Assembly: GCA_017985985.1 (NCBI GenBank)
Contig: JAGNWK010000006.1
Location: 1-58,500, forward strand
Reading direction: 5' to 3'
Source: Oligoflexales bacterium
GTDB taxonomy: Bacteria; Bdellovibrionota_B; Oligoflexia; Oligoflexales; Bog-1112
DNA: 58,500 bases
The position numbers and the translations under genes were made by a program. Numbering within the stretch: the stretch's first letter is position 1; each line of letters starts with the position of its first letter. Under the pieces are notes generated by a model. It had not been told where the DNA came from. It made no database searches and worked only from the letters and a program-made list of their open reading frames with translations. Below are positions 26,342 through 35,690 of the stretch, piece by piece.

Positions 26342-27757
26342 ATGTTTTTCCATTTGTCGCTTTCCTACCGCAGTATGAAGAATAGGAAATTTATAAGTTG
26401 GCTCACCATCTGTTCTATTGCTCTGAGTGTAGTCCTTCTCCTCGGTGTCGACAGAATACGTAAAGGGATACAGACGAGCTTTGAAAATACAATTTCTGGT
26501 ACAGACCTGCTGGTAGGCGCAAGATCAGGATCCGTGCAATTGCTTCTCAGTACCGTCTTTCGCATTGGCTATAGTTCTCACAATATCTCCTGGGAAGCTT
26601 ACAAACGACTAGGCTCCCATGAAGAAGTGGAATGGACAGTGCCCCTTTCGCTGGGGGACTCTCACAAAGGGTTTCGGGTCGTGGGGACAAATCCCGCTTA
26701 TTTTGATCGGTACAAGGTTGGGCACGGTACGGCTCTTAGATTGAAAGAAGGACGTATTTTCAACGGTGTTTTTGAACTTGTCCTTGGCCATCAGGTCGCA
26801 AAAAAACTGGGTTATACCGTAGGTCAAGAACTGGTTTTATCGCATGGAGTAGGCGATATCTCCTTTCAGGACCATGCAGATCGACCGTTTACTACAGTTG
26901 GTATCTTAGACAGAACAGGCACTCCCGTCGACAAGGGTATCTATATCAGCCTTGAGGGGATGAAAGCTGTTCACGTAGGTTGGGATCACGAGCATGAACA
27001 TGGAGGCGAGCATAAGCACGAGCCTGATCAACATCATAATGAGCATGGAGAGGAACATAGGCACAGCCATCATGAGAACAGAGACGGAGTTCACCAAGAT
27101 GGACACGAATCTGCTCATGAACACCCTGAAGAGCAGGGGGAAGGGACTCATCCAAGGGAAAAAAACTTTACGGTGGAAGATATTTTAAAAATGGATCTCA
27201 CTCCCCATTCGGTCACAGCTGTGCTCGTTGGACTGAAATCGCGACTCCACACGCTAACGATTCAAAGAGAGATCAACGAAGATAAGCGGGAAGCTATGAT
27301 GGCTATCTTACCGGGGCTGACGCTCTCCGAACTCTGGGAGACGCTCTCTATGGCTGATAAGGGGCTTTTCTTTATCTCTCTCTTTGTTTTTGTGGCCAGT
27401 ATTCTTGGTATGCTGAGCTCCCTTCTGAGTAGCTTACAGGAGAGGAGAAGGGAGATGGCGATACTGCGGGCCTTAGGAGCTCGTCCCAGGGACCTTTTTC
27501 TCCTCCTGGTTAGCGAGTCGTTTCTACTGACTCTAGGTGGCATTTTGGTCGGAGTTTTTTGCACCTACCTCAGCCTCATACTTATCCAACCGGCACTGGA
27601 GAGCCGTTATGGATTTCTCATCCCATTACAGGTTCTCAATACCTATGACATCTCCATGTTGGGCTGCATACTGCTAAGTGCCACCTGCGTTGGAATCATC
27701 CCTGCCCTGACAGCCTATAAGAACACCCTACACGATGGGTTAAATTTAAGACTATGA
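26342..27757 (+). CDS. FtsX/MacB-type ABC permease with histidine-rich loop
   Basis: 471 residues. Helix one (ISWLTICSIALSVVLLLGV) is followed by a large periplasmic domain (~45-330), then three C-terminal helices and the FtsX motif QERRREMAILRALGARPRDLF. The periplasmic domain holds a ~60-residue segment (residues ~215-280) in which about a third of residues are His, for example HEHEHGGEHKHEPDQHHNEH. This implies binding of zinc or another divalent metal. The permease, the preceding ATPase and the DUF3299 protein together resemble the Vibrio zinc-regulated zrg locus. Four-base overlap with the next gene (ATGA). Confidence 0.88.
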   Translation: MFFHLSLSYRSMKNRKFISWLTICSIALSVVLLLGVDRIRKGIQTSFENTISGTDLLVGARSGSVQLLLSTVFRIGYSSHNISWEAYKRLGSHEEVEWTVPLSLGDSHKGFRVVGTNPAYFDRYKVGHGTALRLKEGRIFNGVFELVLGHQVAKKLGYTVGQELVLSHGVGDISFQDHADRPFTTVGILDRTGTPVDKGIYISLEGMKAVHVGWDHEHEHGGEHKHEPDQHHNEHGEEHRHSHHENRDGVHQDGHESAHEHPEEQGEGTHPREKNFTVEDILKMDLTPHSVTAVLVGLKSRLHTLTIQREINEDKREAMMAILPGLTLSELWETLSMADKGLFFISLFVFVASILGMLSSLLSSLQERRREMAILRALGARPRDLFLLLVSESFLLTLGGILVGVFCTYLSLILIQPALESRYGFLIPLQVLNTYDISMLGCILLSATCVGIIPALTAYKNTLHDGLNLRL

Positions 27758-28269
27758 ACAAGCAGCTTTTTGCCAGCTCTTTGATCTTGTTATCAGCCGT
27801 GCTTTCTTTTTTCTATCCTCAGCGTCATTTTTTGATGCGTGAGTCCTTAGAAACAAAGGAAGAAAAAAAGGGACAGCTTGTCAGTGGGGGTGAACCACAG
27901 ACTGTTGATTGGAGATTGCTACAAAAACTGAACTACAAGAATCGGGATCGATCTAAAGCTGTCCCCCCAGAGCTGAAGCCTGTCATCAATAATCTTGTAA
28001 AAGTCCCTGGATTTGCGGTACCTCTAAGCGATGATTTGAGGTCCATACAAGACTTACTTTTTGTTCCTAATGAGATGGCTTGCATTCACGTTCCTGCACC
28101 GCCTCCAAACCTCATCTTGTACATCCACCTCGATCATCCCATGAACATAGAAGACCTCATCGGCCCCCTCTGGGCTCAAGGTATACTCCGTTTAGAGTCT
28201 ATCTCGAGCCTCTATGGATCCTCAGCTTATAAGTTAGAATCTGCTAGGTTAAGTCCCTACACCTTTTGA
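27754..28269 (+). CDS. DUF3299 exported protein
   Basis: 171 residues. N-terminal membrane anchor or signal (LFASSLILLSAVLSFFYP). The DUF3299 core is VKVPGFAVPLSDDLRSIQDL, FVPNEMACIHVPAPPPN and AYKLESARLSPYTF. The ACIHVPAPPPN segment has Cys and His that could bind metal. DUF3299 genes accompany metal-linked ABC permeases elsewhere. Overlaps the permease stop by four bases, so the three genes form one operon. Confidence 0.85.
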   Translation: MNKQLFASSLILLSAVLSFFYPQRHFLMRESLETKEEKKGQLVSGGEPQTVDWRLLQKLNYKNRDRSKAVPPELKPVINNLVKVPGFAVPLSDDLRSIQDLLFVPNEMACIHVPAPPPNLILYIHLDHPMNIEDLIGPLWAQGILRLESISSLYGSSAYKLESARLSPYTF

Positions 28270-28288
28270 TTTTCATGTGGAGTGTTTT

Positions 28289-29041
28289 ATGACAAAAAAC
28301 AAGATCGCTCTTATAAGTGGTGCAAGTTCAGGAATCGGTCAGGCGACGGCAAGACTATTTGCTAAACATCACATGGATTTGATCTTGTGTGGACGGAGAA
28401 AAGATAGACTCCTCGAACTGGAACAGGAATTAGGTTCTCTTGTATCCGTAAAGACACTTTGCTTTGATGTCCGATCAAAAGAGGAAGTTTTCTCAGCCAT
28501 AGAGTCACTCCCTTCTTCACTAAAAATTGATATTCTCATCAATAATGCTGGCAATGCCCACGGGGCTTCTCCCTTCCAGGATGGAAATTTAGAAGACTTT
28601 GATGCGATGATAGACATCAATGTCAAGGGTCTTATCTATGTGAGTAAAGCTGTGATCCCGAGGATGTTGCAGGACCGGGCTCACATCATCAATATGGGCT
28701 CCCTCGCAGGAAAGGAAGTCTACCTAAACGGTAATGTCTATTGCGCTTCTAAGCATGCCATAGATGCTCTTACAGCAGGCCTGCGTCTTGACCTTAATAA
28801 GACACAGATCAAAGTATCCTCCATCAATCCCGGTTTGGTGGAAACGGAGTTCTCACTTGTTCGTTTTAAAGGTGATCGAGACAAAGCGAAAAGTATCTAT
28901 GCTGGTTATGAACCACTGAGAGCTGCAGACGTTGCAGAAACCATTTTATTTATGGTAAAGCAGCCCTGGCATGTCAACATCAGTGATGTGACGATCCTGC
29001 CAACAGCTCAAGCAAGTGCAAACTTGGTCCACAAGAACTAG
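28289..29041 (+). CDS. Short-chain dehydrogenase/reductase (YdfG-like)
   Basis: 250 residues. Cofactor motif GASSGIGQATA, NADP-favouring basic residues (CGRRKDRL), structural NNAGNA, catalytic Ser in NMGSLAGKE and YCASKHA (Tyr-x-x-x-Lys), then NPGLVETEF. The pattern matches the YdfG/serine 3-dehydrogenase group that oxidises 3-hydroxy acids and L-allo-threonine. The ATG at 28289 (GGAG upstream) is better than the in-frame GTG at 28277. It lies 19 bases past the DUF3299 gene, perhaps read through from the same operon. Confidence 0.92.
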   Translation: MTKNKIALISGASSGIGQATARLFAKHHMDLILCGRRKDRLLELEQELGSLVSVKTLCFDVRSKEEVFSAIESLPSSLKIDILINNAGNAHGASPFQDGNLEDFDAMIDINVKGLIYVSKAVIPRMLQDRAHIINMGSLAGKEVYLNGNVYCASKHAIDALTAGLRLDLNKTQIKVSSINPGLVETEFSLVRFKGDRDKAKSIYAGYEPLRAADVAETILFMVKQPWHVNISDVTILPTAQASANLVHKN

Positions 29042-29191
29042 TCTGACGAATCTACTTAATCTCATGCGTACCATATTAAATTTAAAATAATTTTAGCATC
29101 TTACTATATTTGCCTCTAAATCTGTAAGAAATTCGGTCGATAGGGGATTAGCCTTCAGATTCGATTTTCATAAAACTATAAAGGCAAATAT

Positions 29192-30844
29192 ATGATGAGA
29201 TATCCTTCACTTTTTATTCTTGCTCTATTATCCCTAAGTTCCAGTCGTGCTCAGAGCAATGAACCTGAGAATATTGCCCAGAGCACTGGACTCGAAAAGG
29301 AAGTGGAGGAATATCAAAAAAGCTCACAAACACTCTCTAGCTCACTTGAAAAAAGCACAAATTATACTGAAATAAAACAGGCTATCAAACTCCTCGATAA
29401 AGATTTTGAGGATGTCGAGGGTCTGATGGAAAAGGAGTACAACGAAAAGACTTTTCAGCTGGGAGTAGACTCTTATCCTTATGCACTACTGGTGGATGCT
29501 GGGTATCACTTCCCAATTGAAGAGGTTTCTGGTTTTAGACGATTGAAAAAAAGTGAAATTCCAGAGCTTTGGCAGGCACGATTCATAGATAAAACAGAAG
29601 ATAAGAACTATCCCAATGGCAAAGGTATGCTGCTTAATGACCAGACAGAAAGCCTGTGGGCTGCCGTTTTTGAAAATACGAGCAATAAAAGTCTAGTACT
29701 GGTGCTTCGTGGTGCAGAACTTCGTCCTCAGAATGTGAAGGATTTTACTAAAAATGCAACAACAGTAGCCATTCATTGGATGGGAAAAGAAGTTCCTCGT
29801 CATTTTATAAAGGCTTTAGAACTTGGAAAAGCTCTTCAAGAAAAATATCCAGACAGAAATTTGATCGTGACGGGGAGTTCCCTTGGTGGAGCTTTGTCTC
29901 AATTTGTTGGGCTTTCCTTAGACACGAAGGTGTACGCCTTCAATAGCCTTGGTTTAAGTCCTGCAGAGATAAAAATGATAACAGAAGCGAGACCGGGAGC
30001 TTTTGATGATGTAGAAGATGAAATTACTCTGATCACTATAGGTGGAGATTCGGTTTCAGATACGAGTGCTATGCTTCCCAAAAGTTGGGTCAATCCTTAC
30101 TTTGGGACTGTTGTCTCGATTCCCTTTTACGATACATCTTTCTCAGGATACTATGGGTCTGTGCATCATACTAGCGATGCTATCGTTCAGAGTATGGAAG
30201 TTTATATAAAGCCAAAAATTGCAAAATATCAGCAAAAAAACGACACAAAAGAAGATCATGCTTATTTAGATAAACTCATGGAGGATGGGGGAGACAATAA
30301 TGTCGTTCTTGTGAATCAAAGTCCCTTTGAAGTGACGGTAGTGGCTTATCCCTGCACAACAAGTTCTTTTTTTGGGTTGAATAATACGTCTTGTGATCAA
30401 TCTATGTTCCAATACCCACATGCTTTGGGATTTATGTCTACTGTAAGAAAAGCTCAGAAGAGTATCCCGCTTGTTTCTCTAGTTTTTGATGTAGGTCTGG
30501 ATAAACCTTTCATTAAGAGAATTCTGCCTCCTGGGAAGAATTCACATTCTTATATAACTTTACCGAAACCGAAGGTCATGAGTTGGCCTGCAAATGACTT
30601 TACGAAGAATCGGTGGGTCTATATAACTGCCTATAGTGAAAGATCTACATGTAAATCGGGTCAAAAAGAACCTTTCAAGTACATAGGGAAGCCGTTTTAT
30701 GAGGGTGTATGGCCATCGACATTCAAAACAGGGAAGACTCCAGGATGGATGCTCCCAGAAGGTAGCGGCAATCCAAAGCTCATCACGATTTCTCAGGCGA
30801 AGGAGGATGCCTGTGGCTTCCTCCTTAAGGGCTATACGAAATAG
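29192..30844 (+). CDS. Secreted lipase-like alpha/beta-hydrolase
   Basis: 550 residues with a signal peptide (MRYPSLFILALLSLSSSRAQS). The class-3 lipase-type elbow is LIVTGSSLGGALSQFVGL (GxSxG, Ser near residue 230), preceded by VLVLRGAELRP. The strand KVYAFNSLGLSP and a candidate Asp in ITIGGDSVSD follow. A late His is plausible in YGSVHHTSDAI. The C-terminal ~170 residues contain several cysteines and no known fold. Likely exported and acting on lipids or esters. Preceded by a 150-base AT-rich region with no gene. Confidence 0.75.
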   Translation: MMRYPSLFILALLSLSSSRAQSNEPENIAQSTGLEKEVEEYQKSSQTLSSSLEKSTNYTEIKQAIKLLDKDFEDVEGLMEKEYNEKTFQLGVDSYPYALLVDAGYHFPIEEVSGFRRLKKSEIPELWQARFIDKTEDKNYPNGKGMLLNDQTESLWAAVFENTSNKSLVLVLRGAELRPQNVKDFTKNATTVAIHWMGKEVPRHFIKALELGKALQEKYPDRNLIVTGSSLGGALSQFVGLSLDTKVYAFNSLGLSPAEIKMITEARPGAFDDVEDEITLITIGGDSVSDTSAMLPKSWVNPYFGTVVSIPFYDTSFSGYYGSVHHTSDAIVQSMEVYIKPKIAKYQQKNDTKEDHAYLDKLMEDGGDNNVVLVNQSPFEVTVVAYPCTTSSFFGLNNTSCDQSMFQYPHALGFMSTVRKAQKSIPLVSLVFDVGLDKPFIKRILPPGKNSHSYITLPKPKVMSWPANDFTKNRWVYITAYSERSTCKSGQKEPFKYIGKPFYEGVWPSTFKTGKTPGWMLPEGSGNPKLITISQAKEDACGFLLKGYTK

Positions 30845-30912
30845 GTAAGCTACGGTGAGGAAGGAAGAGAGCTTGGGAGAAATCTGCGCAGCTGGTTTCT
30901 CCCCAAAAAATA
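30845..30912. repeat. Palindromic repeat B, copy 2
   Basis: Right after the lipase stop: GAGCTTGGGAGAAATCTGCG then CAGCTGGTTTCTCCCCAAA, with GGGAGAAA/TTTCTCCC pairing. Likely an RNA 3' hairpin. Confidence 0.65.
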
Positions 30913-30951
30913 ACGTGTTATCCTCAGAGAAACCGCTCTGAGGATTTGTTT

Positions 30952-32196
30952 ATGATTTGGCATCAAAAGGCAGCCCCACTCATTTTCTTGATGTTTTCCT
31001 TTCTAGTGACCTACCCCCTTGTTTTCAACATACATGAAAACCTAGTTTACTTGACCGACTTTGCTGCTCCTCACTGGGAAGATCTGGAAGAGTTCCTCAA
31101 TTCTATTCTTTACATGCGAGAAGTCTTTTCGGGGAATAGCCAACCGCTCCTCGATATGCTTCACTCTTCTTTCTCATACTCGCTTTCGTATTCGTTCCTA
31201 GCTGCTCTCCTTTCTTTTTTGGTTGGACCGATTGTTGCTCATAATATCTTCTTCATAGGATCCATCTTTCTCGCCTCGTGGATGATGTATCTCTTTGTAA
31301 AAAGACACGTCAAAGATGATATATCTTGCCTTTATGCTGGCTTTTCTTTTGGATCCTGCAATTACATGATCCATCACTTTGCACATGGCCATGCTAATCA
31401 GGTGCAACTGTTTTGGATCCCTTTTGTTTTTTGGATGCTGGAAAGAGTTTTATCAGAGACACGTAAAATGAGAAATGGAATATACCTTGGACTTATCCTA
31501 TCTGGGGTCTTGATTTCAAACGATCATTTTGCACTCTATCTATCTTTATTTATACCTATTTATATCCTCATTCGAGCTAGATTTCAAGTGCTGCTGAGTC
31601 TTGAGTGTCTCAAGGCGCTGACTTTATCTGCGATTACTTTTTTTGTGACGTCTAGCTGGTATCTCTATCTAAAAATCGGCCACCAGAAAACAGTCTATAC
31701 TAAGAATGATAGTCTCATCTTTTCTCTGCAAAACCCTTTTGACCTGATCAACCCAGACAAGGAAGCCCACCTGGGCATTGTGCTTCTTCTTCTGGTGTTT
31801 GCTGCCCTGTTCCTTCAAGCTAAAAACTTTTGGAGATCTAAGAGCCAAGATCGTCGGCTACCGGCCATGCTGATCATTAGTTTTTTTGCTCTTGCCTTGT
31901 CTTTCGGTCCCTTCTCGGATTGGGCACCTTACTCAGTCCTCTACGAGTATGTCCCGTTTTTCTTATATACGAGGACACCCGTCCGCCTAGTTGTTTTTGC
32001 ACTAGCTGGTTTTTGTTTCTTAGCAGCTTGTGGTCTTGCTGAAATCCGAGCAAAGTTAGGGTGGTCAAAAAAACTTATCTTCACAGTCGCAGTTTTTCTC
32101 GGAACTTATGCCTTTCACCATCATCGCTCATCTTTATATTTCAGAGCAGACGAAGCGAAGGCCATCTGGGTCAAGTCTTTCCCGATCCGTGACTGA
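30952..32196 (+). CDS. Polytopic membrane protein, GT-C/YfhO-like, probably short
   Basis: About 414 residues with ten or eleven helices. The first loop has acidic residues (YLTDFAAPHWEDLEEF) as in GT-C glycosyltransferases. Conserved-looking short motifs include HHFAHGHANQVQLFWIP and YTRTPVRLVVFALAG. Related glycosyltransferase-like proteins are usually 550-800 residues with a soluble C-terminal domain. This one stops at an unremarkable SFPIRD and abuts a dispersed repeat, so it may be truncated. ATG at 30952 has GAGGA upstream. Confidence 0.6.
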   Translation: MIWHQKAAPLIFLMFSFLVTYPLVFNIHENLVYLTDFAAPHWEDLEEFLNSILYMREVFSGNSQPLLDMLHSSFSYSLSYSFLAALLSFLVGPIVAHNIFFIGSIFLASWMMYLFVKRHVKDDISCLYAGFSFGSCNYMIHHFAHGHANQVQLFWIPFVFWMLERVLSETRKMRNGIYLGLILSGVLISNDHFALYLSLFIPIYILIRARFQVLLSLECLKALTLSAITFFVTSSWYLYLKIGHQKTVYTKNDSLIFSLQNPFDLINPDKEAHLGIVLLLLVFAALFLQAKNFWRSKSQDRRLPAMLIISFFALALSFGPFSDWAPYSVLYEYVPFFLYTRTPVRLVVFALAGFCFLAACGLAEIRAKLGWSKKLIFTVAVFLGTYAFHHHRSSLYFRADEAKAIWVKSFPIRD

Positions 32197-32208
32197 GGAG
32201 GGTTAAAG

Positions 32209-32345
32209 CCCGGTCACCTCGAGCCAAGTCGTCGAAGTATTCATCGCAGAAGCACGTCATGAGCGAAGCAATCTCCGTGTAAAGGCAAGACTGCTTCGTC
32301 GCCTACGGCTCCTCGCAATGACGAAGGCGGTCAGGTGATCTTTTT
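32209..32345. repeat. Dispersed palindromic repeat block
   Basis: CGGTCACCT (left) pairs with AGGTGATC (right). Inside, GTCATGAGCGAAGCAATCT pairs with AGACTGCTTCGTCGC and TCCTCGCAATGAC. Such CGAAGCAATC/GATTGCTTCG palindromes are scattered in many genomes. It separates two convergent genes. Confidence 0.65.
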
Positions 32346-32349
32346 ACTT

Positions 32350-33003
32350 TTACCAAACAGGAGCGAAACCGTTATAGTCCATGCCCATTTTTATACTAGT
32401 TCCACTCACCACTCCACTTAGGTCTAACTTCACTATTTCTAGTTCATCTGAGACCAGCCCCATATTCATTTGAATTTTTAAATCCTGGATATTGGGCAAT
32501 GCTGACTGATTTCCAGCAATATCATTAAAAAGAGAAACGAGTGGGTTATCTTCTAGTTCGTCTTTGCCTCGCAAGTTGGATTTTATATCATAGATAAAAA
32601 TCTTGTCAGTGTGCACAAATGTCTGGACAGGAGTCATGGCATCTTCGAAGCCCATGTGTTTGATTTTATATTTTTCCGTTACGATTAGTTTTTCATTTCT
32701 AAGACGTTCAAGAAAAGATTTTAAGTAGAGTTCTCCGGGCACATCGGTTTGCCCCTCACCCTGCTTTCTGCCTGAAAATATCACATTGATGTCATATTTA
32801 TATTCAGCATGGAATGTGCCAAACTCACCTTGTTGCGGATCATAGCTGTCGATTTTCAAAGCAAATCTAGCATTTGAAATAAGTGTCGATGTCCTCACTC
32901 GACCTTTATCCAATTTATAGTGGATCGTCTGACCAATTGGCTTTTCTGCCAAAGCGATCTGTGTACCTAAAGCAAGACAAGTTACAAGAATGAATTTTTT
33001 CAT
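32350..33003 (-). CDS. Secreted protein of unknown function
   Basis: 217 residues with a classic signal peptide (MKKFILVTCLALGTQIALA). The remainder is beta-rich with no cysteine in the mature part and no known motif. AT-rich leader at 33004-33072. No family recognised; likely periplasmic. Confidence 0.7.
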   Translation of the reverse strand: MKKFILVTCLALGTQIALAEKPIGQTIHYKLDKGRVRTSTLISNARFALKIDSYDPQQGEFGTFHAEYKYDINVIFSGRKQGEGQTDVPGELYLKSFLERLRNEKLIVTEKYKIKHMGFEDAMTPVQTFVHTDKIFIYDIKSNLRGKDELEDNPLVSLFNDIAGNQSALPNIQDLKIQMNMGLVSDELEIVKLDLSGVVSGTSIKMGMDYNGFAPVW

Positions 33004-33072
33004 AAAATTACCTTCACTTCATTTGCTTATTATTTTGAATATCCATATTTTAGTAATATTTTTAAGAACAAT

Positions 33073-33894
33073 CTATGGATACAGAGCAGAGAATTTAAAC
33101 CAGGTATAGGAATGAAGGCCTTCTTTTTCGGTTCTTAAGACCAGGAGCAGGGATTGGGGAGGTTTGGATAAACTGCGATCTAAGTTGATAGAAGCGGGAG
33201 AAACTTGAAAAACTTTACTCAGGACACCCTCTTGGAAGACTACGTTCGGCGAACAAAACTCATTGATTTTTAGCGGCAAAGTAGCTGGACTTGAGGAGGC
33301 CTCAGCTACGGTGGTTGAGGCCTCAGCTACGGTGGCTGCGGCATTAGGATCTGCCTTAGAATCTTGTGTTGGACTTGGTACTTCCGTCTGACAACGAGAT
33401 TCGAAGGCTTTTTCTATGGTCTCCATAGCAGGATAAAAATCAATGCTGGGGTCCGCTGTCAAAACATAATCTATTTTTGTCGCTTCCGTCTCTCCACAGA
33501 GAGATTCCTTACTTTTCCCTTCCTCACAAGACAATTTGACTTGGATTTTTAAATCCTGTCCTTGCAGAGCGTAATGGATAGAGTTCTTGTGACTCAATGT
33601 ATATGCAGGGGCTTCAATCCCTTCCCACCCAGCTAGCCCACTGGAAAATAATTTAAGAGAAAGTTCACCATTTGAAGCAGGAAAGGCCCAGGGGGCCGAA
33701 CTAAGACTGGGGAGAGATGATCCCAAAGCCTGCTGTGACTCAGGGGGAGGAAGTGCTTGTACGTTAGGGTTGGTCTCAAGAGCAAGACTGTGAGCCCGGC
33801 GAAATTTTTTCCGCCCGTGATTGACACAGGACTCAAGAAAAACGAGAGGAAACAGAAGACCCAGAAAACACACTATCTGTTTTAATCTGATCAT
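33073..33894 (-). CDS. Predicted lipoprotein
   Basis: 273 residues from ATG 33894. Lipobox LESC (Cys ~23). Ala/Ser/Pro-rich parts include a duplicated TVAEAS unit encoded by a ~20 bp tandem repeat at 33298-33337. Paired cysteines (CEEGKSKESLCGE, CQTEV, EFCSPN) suggest disulfides outside the cytoplasm. No family recognised. Confidence 0.7.
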   Translation of the reverse strand: MIRLKQIVCFLGLLFPLVFLESCVNHGRKKFRRAHSLALETNPNVQALPPPESQQALGSSLPSLSSAPWAFPASNGELSLKLFSSGLAGWEGIEAPAYTLSHKNSIHYALQGQDLKIQVKLSCEEGKSKESLCGETEATKIDYVLTADPSIDFYPAMETIEKAFESRCQTEVPSPTQDSKADPNAAATVAEASTTVAEASSSPATLPLKINEFCSPNVVFQEGVLSKVFQVSPASINLDRSLSKPPQSLLLVLRTEKEGLHSYTWFKFSALYP

Positions 33895-33948
33895 GGACCT
33901 CAAACTCCACAGAGCCTAAAGGGAGCTCCTTTAGAAAAGGTGAATGAA

Positions 33949-35175
33949 TCACTCCACACTTAACTCTAAGCCAAAAGCAAGAGCCAACTTAGCAAAATTG
34001 ATAGCATGTCTAGCTCTATTTTCTGAGACAGAAAGGGTATCCTCTCTGGTGTGAATATGGGGATTGGATGCATCCATCTTCGACTCAAAAGGAACAGAGG
34101 CTCTATATCCATTTCGAGTCCAAGAAGCGTGATCTGAACAGGCGTAGCCACACACATCCGTTGACATTTGTATCTCAGGCAGATAGGTCCTAGCTAAAGA
34201 TTGCAGGAATTCATTTTGAGATCTATCGGTGTAGTCTGTCATCAATACTATGTCGAAAGGACTTCCTCGGAAGTTTGTCATATCGAGCTGTATAACACCC
34301 ATGACATTCAACTTTTTAGCTCGGAAAGAGTCGGCAATCTCACGCGAACCCATAAGGCCGATCTCTTCTGCCGCGTAAGACATAAACTTGATCGTTCTTT
34401 CTGGTCTAAAGCCTTCAGACATCATAACTCGGATGATTTCTGTAACGGTAGCTACACCAGAAGCATTATCATCAGCTCCAGGCGATTCGACATCTTCACG
34501 GGGACTAAAACCAACAATAGAGTCGCCGTGGGCACCTATCACGATGATGTCATCAGGCTTCTTACTTCCTTTTACTGTAAGAATAACAGAAGGTTGAATG
34601 AAATTTCGGTGGGGGAATAGTTCAATTTGAGCATAGTCTTGACCCGCTAGCATGTCTCTCCATGTGTTGTAGACCCAAGTCTGAGATTCAACACCGAACC
34701 TAGATCTGCAATAGCGATTTTGAAAGGAAGAGAGTTTGGCTATCACAGCCCGTATTTTTTCCTCATCTACGTTTTTAATTTTTTCCCGAACGAGCGGCAG
34801 ATCCTTAACTCTGTAATCAAATCCCTCTACAATCTCTGGATCTTCTAACTGTGCTTTGAAAGACTCTAAACTATCTTCAGCAAAGAAACCTGCACATCGT
34901 CTGGATGACAAATGCATTTGCTGAGAAAGCTCTTCCAGCTGGGACAGGGGCATCTTCACAAGACTGAGACCATTCTGCTCATGGAGGGTTTCAAGACTCA
35001 TGCTGGATTTCATCTTAGAGAAATGAGCGAGTGAAGGGCTGTCGATGGAAATAAGAATTTTATCTCCCCCTGTTTGAGGAGTGCTTTGTTCAAGCTGGCC
35101 TGTTGGGGCTTGAGAAAAAGAAAGATGAAAAGAGGATAGAACAAGCACGCTGTTTAAGAGAGTACGACTTCTCAC
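33949..35175 (-). CDS. Secreted M28 zinc aminopeptidase
   Basis: 408 residues, signal peptide (VLVLSSFHLSFSQA). M28 zinc ligands and catalytic residues are seen in IGAHGDSI (His, catalytic Asp), PGADDNASG (bridging Asp), MSYAAEEIGLMGS (Glu pair), QLDMTNF (Asp) and YACSDHASW (His). Resembles bacterial leucyl aminopeptidases of the Vibrio/Aeromonas type, which remove N-terminal residues from peptides. GTG start with GGAGG seven bases upstream. No C-terminal pre-peptidase domain. Confidence 0.93.
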   Translation of the reverse strand: MRSRTLLNSVLVLSSFHLSFSQAPTGQLEQSTPQTGGDKILISIDSPSLAHFSKMKSSMSLETLHEQNGLSLVKMPLSQLEELSQQMHLSSRRCAGFFAEDSLESFKAQLEDPEIVEGFDYRVKDLPLVREKIKNVDEEKIRAVIAKLSSFQNRYCRSRFGVESQTWVYNTWRDMLAGQDYAQIELFPHRNFIQPSVILTVKGSKKPDDIIVIGAHGDSIVGFSPREDVESPGADDNASGVATVTEIIRVMMSEGFRPERTIKFMSYAAEEIGLMGSREIADSFRAKKLNVMGVIQLDMTNFRGSPFDIVLMTDYTDRSQNEFLQSLARTYLPEIQMSTDVCGYACSDHASWTRNGYRASVPFESKMDASNPHIHTREDTLSVSENRARHAINFAKLALAFGLELSVE

Positions 35176-35247
35176 TAAAAACCTCCATTTTTGTCCAATG
35201 GATCCTTGCGATAGCCACTCTTTCTATTTTAGCATGACAAATGAGAG

Positions 35248-35643
35248 TCACTTCTTGTTCAAGAGAAATGAAATCTCGCCAGTACTCAAATAGGCCATGC
35301 ACCCATCCTGCTCCTTGCCATAAAGAAATTTTGGGCTCGAGCAGTGAGAGGTCAAGAGACGATTTTTTAAAGCTTTCTTTTGCTCAGACAGCCACTTAGC
35401 ACACTCTTCTTTGGCTGTCTTCTGATCTGTAGAGCAGAAGGAATGGGTCTCTTTGCTTATTTTTTCACCATCCATATTGGCGTTGATATTAATGGTCTCA
35501 ACGGATTCTGATTTATGGACAGACCTGTGGACATCTGTGTGGACATCTGGCTTTATTTGTTCTTTTGCCTGTTCTTTTGCTTGTAAAGTGCCCACTAAAA
35601 GAAGGACTAAAGAAAGAACAGAAATCTTTATGACTTTATTCAT
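35248..35643 (-). CDS. Small secreted cysteine-containing protein
   Basis: 131 residues from ATG 35643 (AGGAG upstream). Signal peptide MNKVIKISVLSLVLLLVGTLQA. The mature part has an AKEQ repeat, a VHTDVHRSVHKSE histidine stretch and four cysteines in the second half (FCSTDQ, EECAKW, SHCSS, DGCMAY), likely two disulfides. Function unknown. The leader carries a terminator-like hairpin just before the ribosome binding site. Confidence 0.72.
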   Translation of the reverse strand: MNKVIKISVLSLVLLLVGTLQAKEQAKEQIKPDVHTDVHRSVHKSESVETININANMDGEKISKETHSFCSTDQKTAKEECAKWLSEQKKALKNRLLTSHCSSPKFLYGKEQDGCMAYLSTGEISFLLNKK

Positions 35644-35654
35644 GATCAACTCCT

Positions 35655-35690
35655 AAAAAAAAGACAGCCCGCACATTGCAGAGCTGTCTT
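35655..35690 (-). terminator. Intrinsic terminator-like hairpin in the leader of the 35643 gene (attenuator candidate)
   Basis: On the minus strand AAAAGACAGC and GCTGTCTTTT pair around a 14-base loop and run into eight T residues. This sits directly before the Shine-Dalgarno of the small secreted protein. The gene upstream is divergent, so it is not the end of another transcript. A leader attenuator is the simplest reading. Confidence 0.6.

Noticed and set aside
26906..27155. Two minus-strand ORFs rich in Met/Val or His/Arg
   Set aside because: Antisense shadows of the His-rich permease loop (repeated CAT/GAG codons).
34201..34620. 139-residue plus-strand ORF
   Set aside because: Antisense to the M28 aminopeptidase, no ribosome site, no family features.
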